This document shows positions 1 through 7,459 of a stretch of 16,750 nucleotides of DNA, piece by piece; the first letter of the stretch is position 1, and each line of letters begins with the position of its first letter. The position numbers were made by a program, and so were the translations under genes. The stretch covers positions 1-16,750 of the forward strand of contig JALAGW010000250.1 of the NCBI GenBank assembly GCA_022712235.1. Direction: 5' to 3'. The stretch is from Brevundimonas sp. (GTDB taxonomy: Bacteria > Pseudomonadota > Alphaproteobacteria > Caulobacterales > Caulobacteraceae). The notes beneath the pieces are model-generated. The model was given only the letters and a program-made list of their open reading frames with translations. It was not told where the DNA came from and ran no database searches.

Positions 1-1632
1 CCTCTGCTGCTTGATCGACGCCGGCTGGTGCTGGGCGGCGGCCTGGGGCTGGCGGCGCTGGGCCTGCCGGGCGGCGCGGCGCTGGCGAAGGCGCTTCTCG
101 GCGCCTCGGGCTTTACCCACGGCGTTGCCAGCGGCGAACCAGGGCCGGACTCTCTGCTGTTGTGGAGCCGCTACGTCCCGGCGAGCGGAGCCGACGAGGT
201 CCGCCTGGACGCCGAGATCGCCCTGGACCCAGGCTTCCATCAGGTCGCAGCGCGCGGCGTGGTGCGGACCGGCGCCTATCGCGATTGGACGGCCAAGATC
301 ACCCTGGACGGCCTGCAACCGGGCGCGACCTACTGGTATCGATTCATTGCGGCGGACGGGAGCCGGTCGCAGGCGGGCCGGGCGCGGACCCTGCCGGTCG
401 GTCGGACCGAGGGGTTCCGCATCGGCCTGTTCTCCTGCTCTAACCTGCCGATGGGCTGGTTCAACGCCTATGCTCATGCGGCGGCGCGCGACGACGTCGA
501 CCTGTGGCTGCACGTCGGCGACTATGTCTATGAGTACGGCCTGGGCTCCTACGCCGTGGACGACCGCATCGCCGAGCGCGCGGTCCTGCCCGCCCATGAC
601 CACGAGATGGTCGCCCTGGCCGACTATCGCCTGCGCTTCGCCTGCTACCGCGCCGACCCCGACCTGCAGGCCGTGCATGCGGCGGCTCCCATGGTCTGCG
701 TCTGGGACGATCATGAATCGACCAACGACAGCTGGGAAGGCGGGGCGCAGAACCATCAGGCGGCGACTGAAGGCGACTGGAGCACACGCCGCGCCGCCGC
801 CGCTCAAGCCTATCTTGAATGGATGCCGATCTCGGAAGAGCCCTGGAAGGCCTATCCGATCGGCGATTTGGCCACCCTTTACCGCACGGAATCGCGCCTG
901 ATCGGCCGGACGCGCCAGGCCGACATCGGCGCCGCCTATCGCGAGGGGACCGACGCGGCCCTGACCGTCTTCCGCGACGGCGTCTGGCAGGACGCCTCGG
1001 CTTCCATGCTGGGCTCGACCCAGGAGGCCTGGCTGGCGCGCGAAATGCGGATCAACGCACGCAAGACAGCCTGGCAGGTGGTGGGCATGGGCACGATCAT
1101 GGGGCGCACCGTCATGCCCCAGGACGCCGTCAGCTGGCTGCGCTCGGACCTGAGCGAAGGCGCCGTCCGCTCCTTCACCAACGCCGCGCGGGCGGGCCGG
1201 GTCGGTCTGCCCATGTGGATGGATCGCTGGGACGGCTATCCGGCGGCGCGCTCGCGCTTCCTCAAGGCGGCGCAGGCGGCCGACGCCGACCTGGTCATGC
1301 TGGCGGGCGACAGCCACAACGCCTGGGCCTATTCCCTGACCGAGGACGGGCGCCCGGCCGGGGTGGAGTTCGCCGGCCAGGCCGTGACCTCCAACGGCAT
1401 TGAGCGGCAACTGGGCGTGCCGCCGTCGGTCGCCGCCCGCTCCTTCGTCGCCGCCAACCCCGAGATGGCCTGGGCCCAGACCAGCGGGCGCGGCTACATG
1501 ATGATCGACATCACCCCGGAGCGCGTCGGCGGCGAGTGGATCTTCATGGAGACGATCAAGGCGCGCAGCACCGCGGTCGCTGGCGCGCATCGGATGACAG
1601 TCCAGAAGGGACGGCGACGTTTCCTCGCCTGA
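1..1632 (+). CDS. phoD: Alkaline phosphatase D family protein (PhoD-like), 5' end outside window
   Basis: This is a metal-dependent phosphomonoesterase/phosphodiesterase of the PhoD family, which acts outside the cytoplasm to release phosphate. The frame is open to the left edge, giving 543 visible residues. It begins with DRRRLVLGGG and then a hydrophobic Ala/Gly/Leu stretch, which looks like the twin-arginine part of a Tat signal. The true start therefore lies upstream, and the GTG at 28 would split the signal. The N-terminal fibronectin-like part (GFTHGVASGEP, then TYWYRF) precedes the phosphatase core. Core metal-site motifs are HVGDYVYE (Asp codon at 520), WDDHE (codons 706-717) and AGDSHNAW (Asp codon at 1309). 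Length and motif order are normal for the family. Base composition is high and resembles dusA and the genes to its right. Expression in such families is often phosphate-controlled, but the promoter is not visible. Confidence 0.93.
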   Translation, partial: PLLLDRRRLVLGGGLGLAALGLPGGAALAKALLGASGFTHGVASGEPGPDSLLLWSRYVPASGADEVRLDAEIALDPGFHQVAARGVVRTGAYRDWTAKITLDGLQPGATYWYRFIAADGSRSQAGRARTLPVGRTEGFRIGLFSCSNLPMGWFNAYAHAAARDDVDLWLHVGDYVYEYGLGSYAVDDRIAERAVLPAHDHEMVALADYRLRFACYRADPDLQAVHAAAPMVCVWDDHESTNDSWEGGAQNHQAATEGDWSTRRAAAAQAYLEWMPISEEPWKAYPIGDLATLYRTESRLIGRTRQADIGAAYREGTDAALTVFRDGVWQDASASMLGSTQEAWLAREMRINARKTAWQVVGMGTIMGRTVMPQDAVSWLRSDLSEGAVRSFTNAARAGRVGLPMWMDRWDGYPAARSRFLKAAQAADADLVMLAGDSHNAWAYSLTEDGRPAGVEFAGQAVTSNGIERQLGVPPSVAARSFVAANPEMAWAQTSGRGYMMIDITPERVGGEWIFMETIKARSTAVAGAHRMTVQKGRRRFLA

Positions 1633-1759
1633 TGGTTTGCAGGCCTTCACGCAGGTCGTCGTGCGGGTTTCGGAATGTCGTGTTTGGGGCAGAGGCGCAA
1701 TGACCGTTCATGGCGCATTGCTGATCTCAGGTCTGTGGTTCGCCGCTTATTTTGAGAGC

Positions 1760-1783
1760 GCGGACGCCCTCCAGAACGTCCGC
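1760..1783. terminator. Candidate hairpin between convergent phoD and MBL genes
   Basis: The arms GCGGACG (1760-1766) and CGTCCGC (1777-1783) are perfect and flank a 10-base loop. On the plus strand the hairpin is followed by CTGTTTG, a poor T tract. It sits between two convergent genes, so it could serve either. The rest of the 207-base gap (1633-1839) holds only a short TTG/ATG-started frame that I do not accept as a gene. Confidence 0.35.
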
Positions 1784-1839
1784 CTGTTTGAACAGTCAGT
1801 CAGCATCGCTCGCCGTCACTGAGCCATCAGGTTTGTCTT

Positions 1840-2715
1840 CTAAAGGGTCAGTCGCTCTCCATCAGCCGGGATCAGCAGACGATCGGCGAAGCCTTGTTCT
1901 TGCGAGAAGGCGCGCAGATCGGCACGGCTGAGGGTGCAGTGGTTCACCGCCTCCATATGGGTGGCGATGATTTGGGCGTCGGGCGCAGCCCGGTGAACGG
2001 CGAGGACGTCCTGTCGTCCCATGATGATAGGACCCAGGTCCAGGATCTGGGCGAAGCCGGCGTTGAGGACGATGACCTCGGGTCGGTGGCTGGCGATGGC
2101 CTGGTCGACGGCGCCATTCCACACGGTGTCGCCGGCCAGGTAGAGGGTCTTCTCGCCTGGATGGCTGAGGACCACGCCGCAGACCTCACCCAGGAGCTCA
2201 GGCAGGGCGCGCACCACGGCGTCAGGGCCATGCTGTCCGGCGGTCTTCGTCAGACGCACGCCCCGGAAGGCCGTCGCATCGGTCAGAACGCGCACGTCGG
2301 AGAAGCCCTGGCCCCTTATGACGGCGGCGTCAGCGTCGTTCTGCACGAAGATCGGCAGACCCTTGGGGACGAGCGCCTGAGCCGCCTCGTCCCAGTGATC
2401 AGGATGGGTGTGGGTGACGACCACGGCGTCGACCGCCAGAAGCTCCGGCAGGGACGTGGGTAGAGGGACCAGAGGATTGCGAAGATGGCTCATCGCCGTT
2501 CCGGGAAAGCCCGGGAAGGCGCCCTGGTCGGCCAGCATGGGGTCCACCAGAAAACGAACCCCGGCATAGTCGATCCTCAATGTGGCGTTGCGGATCTGGG
2601 TCACTGTGGCGCCGCCCGGGCTGGCGACGGCAGGTTGGAAGGTCGAGGTCGAAGCCGCAGCGACGACGGCGGCGCCGACCAGCATCTGGCGACGCGATGG
2701 TGCGAGGGTATTCAC
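1840..2715 (-). CDS. MBL-fold metal-dependent hydrolase with Tat signal (UlaG-like)
   Basis: This is a metallo-beta-lactamase-superfamily hydrolase of the kind related to UlaG lactonases and other MBL-fold esterases; the substrate is unknown. Residue numbers here count from the GTG at 2724. The N-terminus has SRRQMLVGAA followed by a hydrophobic Ala-rich run, a likely Tat signal, so the protein is probably exported. The metal ligands are the H105-T-H107-P-D109-H110 motif, H165, D199 in AGDT and H256 in ATHMEAVNH. Start choice: the GTG at 2724 overlaps the upstream stop as GTGA, but AGGAG (2724-2728) is optimally spaced eight bases before the in-frame GTG at 2715, so I chose 2715. The gene follows the isochorismatase-fold gene with translational coupling, so the two are probably one operon. 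The fold is certain, the reaction is not. Confidence 0.88.
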   Translation of the reverse strand: MNTLAPSRRQMLVGAAVVAAASTSTFQPAVASPGGATVTQIRNATLRIDYAGVRFLVDPMLADQGAFPGFPGTAMSHLRNPLVPLPTSLPELLAVDAVVVTHTHPDHWDEAAQALVPKGLPIFVQNDADAAVIRGQGFSDVRVLTDATAFRGVRLTKTAGQHGPDAVVRALPELLGEVCGVVLSHPGEKTLYLAGDTVWNGAVDQAIASHRPEVIVLNAGFAQILDLGPIIMGRQDVLAVHRAAPDAQIIATHMEAVNHCTLSRADLRAFSQEQGFADRLLIPADGERLTL

Positions 2716-2720
2716 GGCAT

Positions 2721-3275
2721 TCACTCCTGATCGGCGGTCACATCGGCGGTCGAGACGATCTCCGCCACGGCGAAACCCAGGGCGGCCATAAGCGCGGCGT
2801 GGACCTGAGCTGCAGGCACGGTCATGCCGTCAAACTCCAGATCGCGGGTAGCGCAGGCGTCGTGAACGACCAGGGTCTTGTAGCCGAGGTCGGCCGCCGC
2901 CCGGCTGGTTGCGTCGATACACATATGGCTCATGGCCCCGACCAGCACGACCTCCTCGACGCCGCCTTCCTCCAGCAGAGCCTTGAGGTTCGTGTCGCGG
3001 AACGAGTTGGGATAGTTCTTCAGGACGACCGGCTCGCCCGCCATCGGCGCCACGCTCTCGTGGATGGCGACGCCAGGCGTGCCCGGCGTGAAGAAGGGGG
3101 CCTGCGGGTCGGGGAATTCGTGCCGCACATGAACGACCATGTCGCCCTTGGCGCGAGCGTCATCCATCACCTGGCGGGCTTGCGAAGCGGCGGCTTCGAT
3201 CCCGACCAGGGGAAGCTTGCCGGTGTCGAAATATTCGTTCTGGATATCGATGGCGATAACGGCGCGTCTGGTCAT
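2721..3275 (-). CDS. Isochorismatase-family cysteine hydrolase
   Basis: This is a 184-residue cysteine hydrolase of the isochorismatase/nicotinamidase superfamily, which cleaves amide or related bonds through a Cys nucleophile. The catalytic triad is visible: D10 in AIDIQNEY, K86 in VLKNYPNSF, and C119 in GAMSHMCIDATSR. The length is typical and there is no signal peptide, so it is cytoplasmic. The ATG at 3275 is supported by AAGGAGG five bases upstream. It is the first gene of a two-gene minus-strand operon with the MBL hydrolase, whose start region overlaps this stop. A DJ-1/AraC regulator is transcribed divergently 92 bases away and is the obvious candidate controller. Related proteins are variously nicotinamidases, N-carbamoylsarcosine amidases or isochorismatases, and the sequence alone does not choose between them. 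Confidence 0.92.
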   Translation of the reverse strand: MTRRAVIAIDIQNEYFDTGKLPLVGIEAAASQARQVMDDARAKGDMVVHVRHEFPDPQAPFFTPGTPGVAIHESVAPMAGEPVVLKNYPNSFRDTNLKALLEEGGVEEVVLVGAMSHMCIDATSRAAADLGYKTLVVHDACATRDLEFDGMTVPAAQVHAALMAALGFAVAEIVSTADVTADQE

Positions 3276-3333
3276 GAGACCCTCCTTTGACAGGTTGACG
3301 CCCTAGCTATGGCCTGGCGGCTCTCTATGTGAG

Positions 3334-3347
3334 TGTCGGTAACGACA
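3334..3347. promoter_or_regulatory. Candidate operator palindrome in the divergent intergenic region
   Basis: TGTCGGTAACGACA is a near-perfect 14-base palindrome (arms TGTCG and CGACA) lying 20 bases before the regulator's ATG and 59 bases from the divergent hydrolase start. A TTGACA hexamer lies at 3287-3292, but I see no convincing -10 partner. The location suits a regulator binding site, but AraC-type proteins usually prefer direct repeats, so this is only a candidate. Confidence 0.3.
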
Positions 3348-3367
3348 AACATCGGGCTGAAACCGCC

Positions 3368-4342
3368 ATGCTCCACATCGGCGTCCTCATCTATCCCGGC
3401 GCGCAGATGGCGGCGGTCCTGGGCATGACGGATCTCTTTCGCGTGGCGGGCGACATCGCGGCGCGGCGACATGATCAGGACGTTCGGCCCCTTATGGTGA
3501 GCCACTGGCGCGCGGCGACGCCGGGCCAGGGGCCGGAATGCGTCTTCGCCAGCGGCGGTGATGAGGGAAGACCCCCCGACGTCTGCATTCTCCCGCCGAG
3601 CCTTGAGGGGCCGCCCGTGCAGGATGACCCGGCCACGACGGACTGGCTGCTTTCCCAGCATCAGAGGGGGGCCACCCTGGCCTCCGTATGCACGGGCGCC
3701 TTTGTTCTTGGGGCGACCGGTCTTCTCGCGGGGCGGTCGGTGACCACCCACTGGACCTATGAGGCGGCGTTCGGCGCCCGTTTTCCCGAGGCCCGGGTCA
3801 ACACCGACCGTCTGATCCTTGACGAGGACGACATCATCACGGCGGGCGGCCTGATGGCGTGGACGGACCTCGCGCTGGCCTTGATCGACCGCCATCTCGG
3901 CGCTGAGGTGATGATCGAGGCGGCCCGCACCTTCCTGCTGGACCCCCCGGGACGAGAGCAGAGCTTCTACAGCGGCTTTTCACCCAGGCTGGATCACCAG
4001 GACCCCGCCGTTCTGAAAGTCCAACATTGGCTGAGCGACACGGAGGCCAAGACGGTGGATGTCGCCACCCTCGCCGCCCAGGCTGGCCTGGAGGAGCGGA
4101 CCTTCCTGCGTCGTTTCCACAAGGCGACAGGGATGACCTCGACCGAATACTGGCAGCGGCTGCGCGTCGCCCGCGCCCGCAACCTCTTGCAAGAAGGCCT
4201 TCTGTCCACGGACCAGGTCGCCTGGGACGTCGGGTATTCTGATCCGAGCGCCTTTCGCCGGGTCTTCAACCGCGTGGTCGGCCTGACCCCCGCCGAATAT
4301 CGAAATCGATTCAGGGGGCGAGGGGGCCGCGACGATATCTGA
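3368..4342 (+). CDS. GlxA-family transcriptional regulator (DJ-1/PfpI plus AraC HTH)
   Basis: This 324-residue regulator has two parts. Residues ~1-180 form a DJ-1/PfpI amidotransferase-like domain beginning LHIGVLIYPG, with the nucleophile-elbow cysteine at C108 in ASVCTGAF. In GlxA-type proteins this domain senses ligands rather than catalysing. Residues ~215-315 form the AraC/XylS double helix-turn-helix (VDVATLAAQAGL through LTPAEYRNRF). A GTG at 3329 would add 13 residues, but the DJ-1 fold normally starts at this ATG. Neither start has a clear Shine-Dalgarno. The gene is divergent to the isochorismatase/MBL pair, a common arrangement for a local regulator and its targets, so it probably activates or represses that pair. 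It converges on the SulP gene downstream. Confidence 0.9.
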   Translation: MLHIGVLIYPGAQMAAVLGMTDLFRVAGDIAARRHDQDVRPLMVSHWRAATPGQGPECVFASGGDEGRPPDVCILPPSLEGPPVQDDPATTDWLLSQHQRGATLASVCTGAFVLGATGLLAGRSVTTHWTYEAAFGARFPEARVNTDRLILDEDDIITAGGLMAWTDLALALIDRHLGAEVMIEAARTFLLDPPGREQSFYSGFSPRLDHQDPAVLKVQHWLSDTEAKTVDVATLAAQAGLEERTFLRRFHKATGMTSTEYWQRLRVARARNLLQEGLLSTDQVAWDVGYSDPSAFRRVFNRVVGLTPAEYRNRFRGRGGRDDI

Positions 4343-4352
4343 ATATCGACTT

Positions 4353-4375
4353 GCAGGCTGATACCGAGTGCCTGC
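4353..4375. terminator. Candidate hairpin between convergent regulator and SulP genes
   Basis: The arms GCAGGC (4353-4358) and GCCTGC (4370-4375) surround an 11-base loop in the 49-base convergent gap. There is no good T tract on either strand, so a bidirectional terminator is only plausible. Confidence 0.28.
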
Positions 4376-4391
4376 TTATGGCGCGTTCAAG

Positions 4392-5873
4392 TCAGTGAAC
4401 AATGCCGACAGGCAGGTGCGCCTTGTCGTGCTTGCCGACACGCTGGATCAGCGACTGCCCGGCCTCGTTCATGCCGATGACCCGCACCTCCGCGCCCTGA
4501 CGGCGATAGCGGAACACCACCTTGTCCACGGCGACGACGGCGGTGAGGTCCCACAGATGCACGTCGGTCATGTCGATCTCGACACGGGTCGGCTGGCCAT
4601 GATGCTCGAATGAGGCGGCGAAGACGTCGGCCGAGCCGAAGAACAACTGGCCGCTGACGCGATAGCGCAGCACGCCGGGCTCGGCGGTTTCGATGTCCTG
4701 CACGACGATAGTCTTGCCCAGCTTCCGCATGAAGAAGATGGCTGACAGGATCACGCCCAGCACCACGCCCTTGGACAGGTCATGCGTGACGACCACCGTG
4801 ATCGTGGTGGCCAGCATGACGATGGAGGACTGGACCGGGGTCGAACGCAGGCTCAGCACTGACTTCCAGTCGAAGGTTCCGACCGAGACCATGATCATCA
4901 CCGCCACAAGCGCGGCCATCGGAATGCGCGCCACCCAGTCCTGAAGCACCAGGATCAGAAACAGCAGGAACAGGCCCGCCCACAGGGTCGACAAGCGCCC
5001 GCGCGCGCCGGAGGTCACATTGATGATTGATTGGCCGATCATGGCGCAGCCCGCCATGCCGCCGAACAGGGAGGCGGCGATGTTGGCGATGCCTTGCCCG
5101 CGGGTCTCGCGGTCCTTGTCCGACGGCGTGTCAGTGATGTCGTCCAGAAGGTTGGCGGTCAGCAGGGATTCCAGCAGACCCACGAAGGCCAGGGTCGCCG
5201 CGACCGGGGCAATGGTAGTGAAAGTCTCCCACGTCAGGGGGACGGCCGGGAGATGGAACATCGGCAGCGTCGAGGGCATCTGCCCCATGTCGCCGACGGT
5301 GCGGACATCCAGTCCGGACCAGATGACGAAGGCGCTGATGACCACAATAGCGATGAGGGGCGACGGGATCGCCTTCGTGATCCGCGGTACGCCGTAGATG
5401 ATCGCCAGCGATGCCGCGACGAGGGCGAAGGTCTGCCAGTTGGCGCCGATCAGCTCGGGCATCTGCGCAAGGAAAATCAGGATGGCTAGCGAGTTGACGA
5501 AACCGGTCATCACGCTGCGGCTTACGAAGCGGATGTAGCGACCCAGCTTCAGCAGCCCGACGATGATCTGGAATACCCCGGTCAGCAGAGAGGCGGCGAA
5601 TAGGTATTCAAGCCCGTGGTCCCGGACGAGCGTGACCATGACCAGGGCCATGGCGCCGGTCGCAGCTGAAATCATCGCGGGGCGACCGCCGACGATGGAG
5701 ATGGTCACTGCGATAATGAAGCTGGCGTAGAGGCCTACCGCCGGATCGACCCCGGCGATGATGGAGAAGGCGATCGCCTCGGGGATCAGGGCGAGGGCGA
5801 CGACCGTACCAGCGAGCAGGTCGCGGCGCGGGTTGGCGAGCCATTGCTGGCGCGCGGAAATGATTAGAGACAT
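4392..5873 (-). CDS. SulP/SLC26-family inorganic anion transporter with STAS domain
   Basis: This 493-residue inner-membrane transporter is predicted to move sulfate, bicarbonate or a similar anion. The N-terminus carries the SulP signature region (RRDLLAGTVVALALIPEAIA, then GLYASF), followed by repeated hydrophobic segments through about residue 385. The C-terminal ~100 residues are a cytoplasmic STAS domain, recognisable by VSGQLFFGSADVF and DMTDVHLWDLTAVVAVDK. Length is usual for compact bacterial members. No Shine-Dalgarno precedes the ATG at 5873, so the start rests on the conserved N-terminus. The gene lies 240 bases downstream of chrA on the same strand. The pairing is noteworthy because chromate enters cells through sulfate carriers. 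Family is certain; the substrate cannot be read from sequence. Confidence 0.93.
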   Translation of the reverse strand: MSLIISARQQWLANPRRDLLAGTVVALALIPEAIAFSIIAGVDPAVGLYASFIIAVTISIVGGRPAMISAATGAMALVMVTLVRDHGLEYLFAASLLTGVFQIIVGLLKLGRYIRFVSRSVMTGFVNSLAILIFLAQMPELIGANWQTFALVAASLAIIYGVPRITKAIPSPLIAIVVISAFVIWSGLDVRTVGDMGQMPSTLPMFHLPAVPLTWETFTTIAPVAATLAFVGLLESLLTANLLDDITDTPSDKDRETRGQGIANIAASLFGGMAGCAMIGQSIINVTSGARGRLSTLWAGLFLLFLILVLQDWVARIPMAALVAVMIMVSVGTFDWKSVLSLRSTPVQSSIVMLATTITVVVTHDLSKGVVLGVILSAIFFMRKLGKTIVVQDIETAEPGVLRYRVSGQLFFGSADVFAASFEHHGQPTRVEIDMTDVHLWDLTAVVAVDKVVFRYRRQGAEVRVIGMNEAGQSLIQRVGKHDKAHLPVGIVH

Positions 5874-5913
5874 TGGAGGTTCATCAAGATGAGCCGCATC
5901 CCGCAGCTCGGTT

Positions 5914-5936
5914 TCCTGACGGATGAGCGGTCAGGA
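5914..5936. promoter_or_regulatory. Hairpin in the leader region upstream of the SulP gene
   Basis: The perfect arms TCCTGAC (5914-5920) and GTCAGGA (5930-5936) enclose a nine-base loop, 41-63 bases before the SulP start on the minus strand. It could be a leader structure, a regulator site, or a weak end signal for chrA transcripts. The rest of the 5874-6113 gap shows nothing I can assign. Confidence 0.25.
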
Positions 5937-6113
5937 TAGCCACCGGCCACACTGCGAAGAGGGCGCGGTCCAAGTTGAGACCCATCTCATGCCTTCAAGC
6001 TACGGACGAAGCAAGCGACGAATCCGACTCAGAATTCACACTGGCGAAGCGTCATGTTTGCCGAATGGCCCGGATGTTCGCATGCGGCGAAGAAGTGTCT
6101 ATCGTCCATGACA

Positions 6114-7307
6114 TCAAGATAGGGCAAAGCGGCCAGCAGCCGCGCCTCCCAGGATCAGCAGGGGCATCCATCGCGGTTTGAGGGTCCATGCGGCGATCAG
6201 TGCGCCGGCGAAGATCAAACCTGCGATCCCGAGCGACGGTACGGAGTGAGCCGTTGTCCAGGCCAGTTGAAGCGAGGTGGCCGCGATCACGCCGACGACG
6301 GCTGCGGCCACGCCCGCCATAAGGCGGTGCAAGGCCGGGTTCTCGACGACGGCCTCCAGATGGTTGAACAGCACCATCGAGAAGGCGAAGGCTGGCAGGA
6401 AAATTCCGGCCGTGACCGCCAGGGCGCCTGCCCAGCCGCCGACTATATAGCCGGTGAAGGTGCCGAAAATCACCAGAGGCGCCGGCAGGACCCCGGCCAG
6501 AGCCACCCCGTCCAGAAAGACGCCGTCAGGCAACCAACCGCGTCCGACGGTATCAGCGCGCACATAGGGGATAGCGGTATAGGCGCCGCCAAATGTCAGC
6601 AGGCCGCCTTTCAATCCGGCGACGAACAGAGCGGCGAGCTGAGGCGACGGCTCGGCCGAAATCGCGACTGCCGGCGGGGCGACCTCCAGATGGATACCGA
6701 ACAGGATGGCGGCGATGACGGCGGCGACGGCGATGGCGGCGCCTACCCACGGACGTTGGTCCAAGGCGTAGATCAGACCGCACGCCAGAAGCGGTATCCA
6801 GAAGGGCGCGTGCAGCAGGGCGGCTGCAAAGGCTCCGATCGCCAGAGCCCACAACAGACGGTCCTCCAGGACGTGGGAGCCGATGCGATGGACGGCGCGG
6901 ATGATGATGGCGACCACGACGATCTGGACGCCCAATAGCAGACCGGTCAAGCCAGACTGTCCGGCGATGAAGCGTTCGTAGAGCCAGGCCGCCGCCAGCA
7001 TCAGGACGAACCCGGGCATCATGAAGCCCAGACCCGCGAGAAGGCCGCCGATCCGGCCGCGCGCCATCATGCCCATGTGGACACATAACTCGTGCGCTTC
7101 AGGACCGGGAAGCACCTGCATGACGGCAAGCAGACGGTTGAAGCGTGGGCTTGAGAGCCATCGTTCATCGTCGACGAGGGTGTGACGGATCATGGCGATC
7201 TGGGCCACGGGGCCGCCGAAGGCGAGCATGCCGAAACGCAGGAATTTGAGGAAGAGCGCCGCCAAGGACAGTCGGGGCGGTCCCATGGCGTCTGAGGGAG
7301 CGGTCAT
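6114..7307 (-). CDS. chrA: Chromate transporter ChrA (CHR family, two-domain form)
   Basis: ChrA is an inner-membrane protein that exports chromate using the membrane potential. This 397-residue form has two homologous CHR halves, about residues 14-190 and 224-395. The first half contains FGGP (30-33) and VLPGPEAHEL (65-74), and the second the counterpart FGGAYTAIPYV. Many hydrophobic segments cover the rest. Two ATGs are possible, at 7319 and 7307. I chose 7307 because GAGG, which overlaps the first ATG, sits six bases before it. It lies 152 bases after ligD and 240 before the SulP gene, all on the minus strand. No chrB-like regulator or chrC superoxide dismutase gene is present in the window. 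Chromate is the family's usual substrate, though some members are not proven to carry it. Confidence 0.9.
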   Translation of the reverse strand: MTAPSDAMGPPRLSLAALFLKFLRFGMLAFGGPVAQIAMIRHTLVDDERWLSSPRFNRLLAVMQVLPGPEAHELCVHMGMMARGRIGGLLAGLGFMMPGFVLMLAAAWLYERFIAGQSGLTGLLLGVQIVVVAIIIRAVHRIGSHVLEDRLLWALAIGAFAAALLHAPFWIPLLACGLIYALDQRPWVGAAIAVAAVIAAILFGIHLEVAPPAVAISAEPSPQLAALFVAGLKGGLLTFGGAYTAIPYVRADTVGRGWLPDGVFLDGVALAGVLPAPLVIFGTFTGYIVGGWAGALAVTAGIFLPAFAFSMVLFNHLEAVVENPALHRLMAGVAAAVVGVIAATSLQLAWTTAHSVPSLGIAGLIFAGALIAAWTLKPRWMPLLILGGAAAGRFALS

Positions 7308-7459
7308 GCCTTGCCTCATGGATCATGTGTTCTGGCGACAAGGCGCCGTTCAGCGTCGCGATCGCGCGTACTGTCTATCATTGATCGCGTTTGGCAGGTC
7401 TACGTTGCGGAACAGAACGAGGGCCCTCGTGGAAGCCGTTCATCAGGCCGTCGTGATCC

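Noticed and set aside
1637..1822. 61-codon frame (TTG start, internal ATG at 1700) after phoD
   Set aside because: Weak start context, no recognisable motif, overlaps the candidate terminator hairpin between two convergent genes.
5890..5940. 16-codon plus-strand frame with GGAGG nine bases upstream
   Set aside because: Short, antisense to the SulP leader, no coding signal beyond the ribosome-site match.
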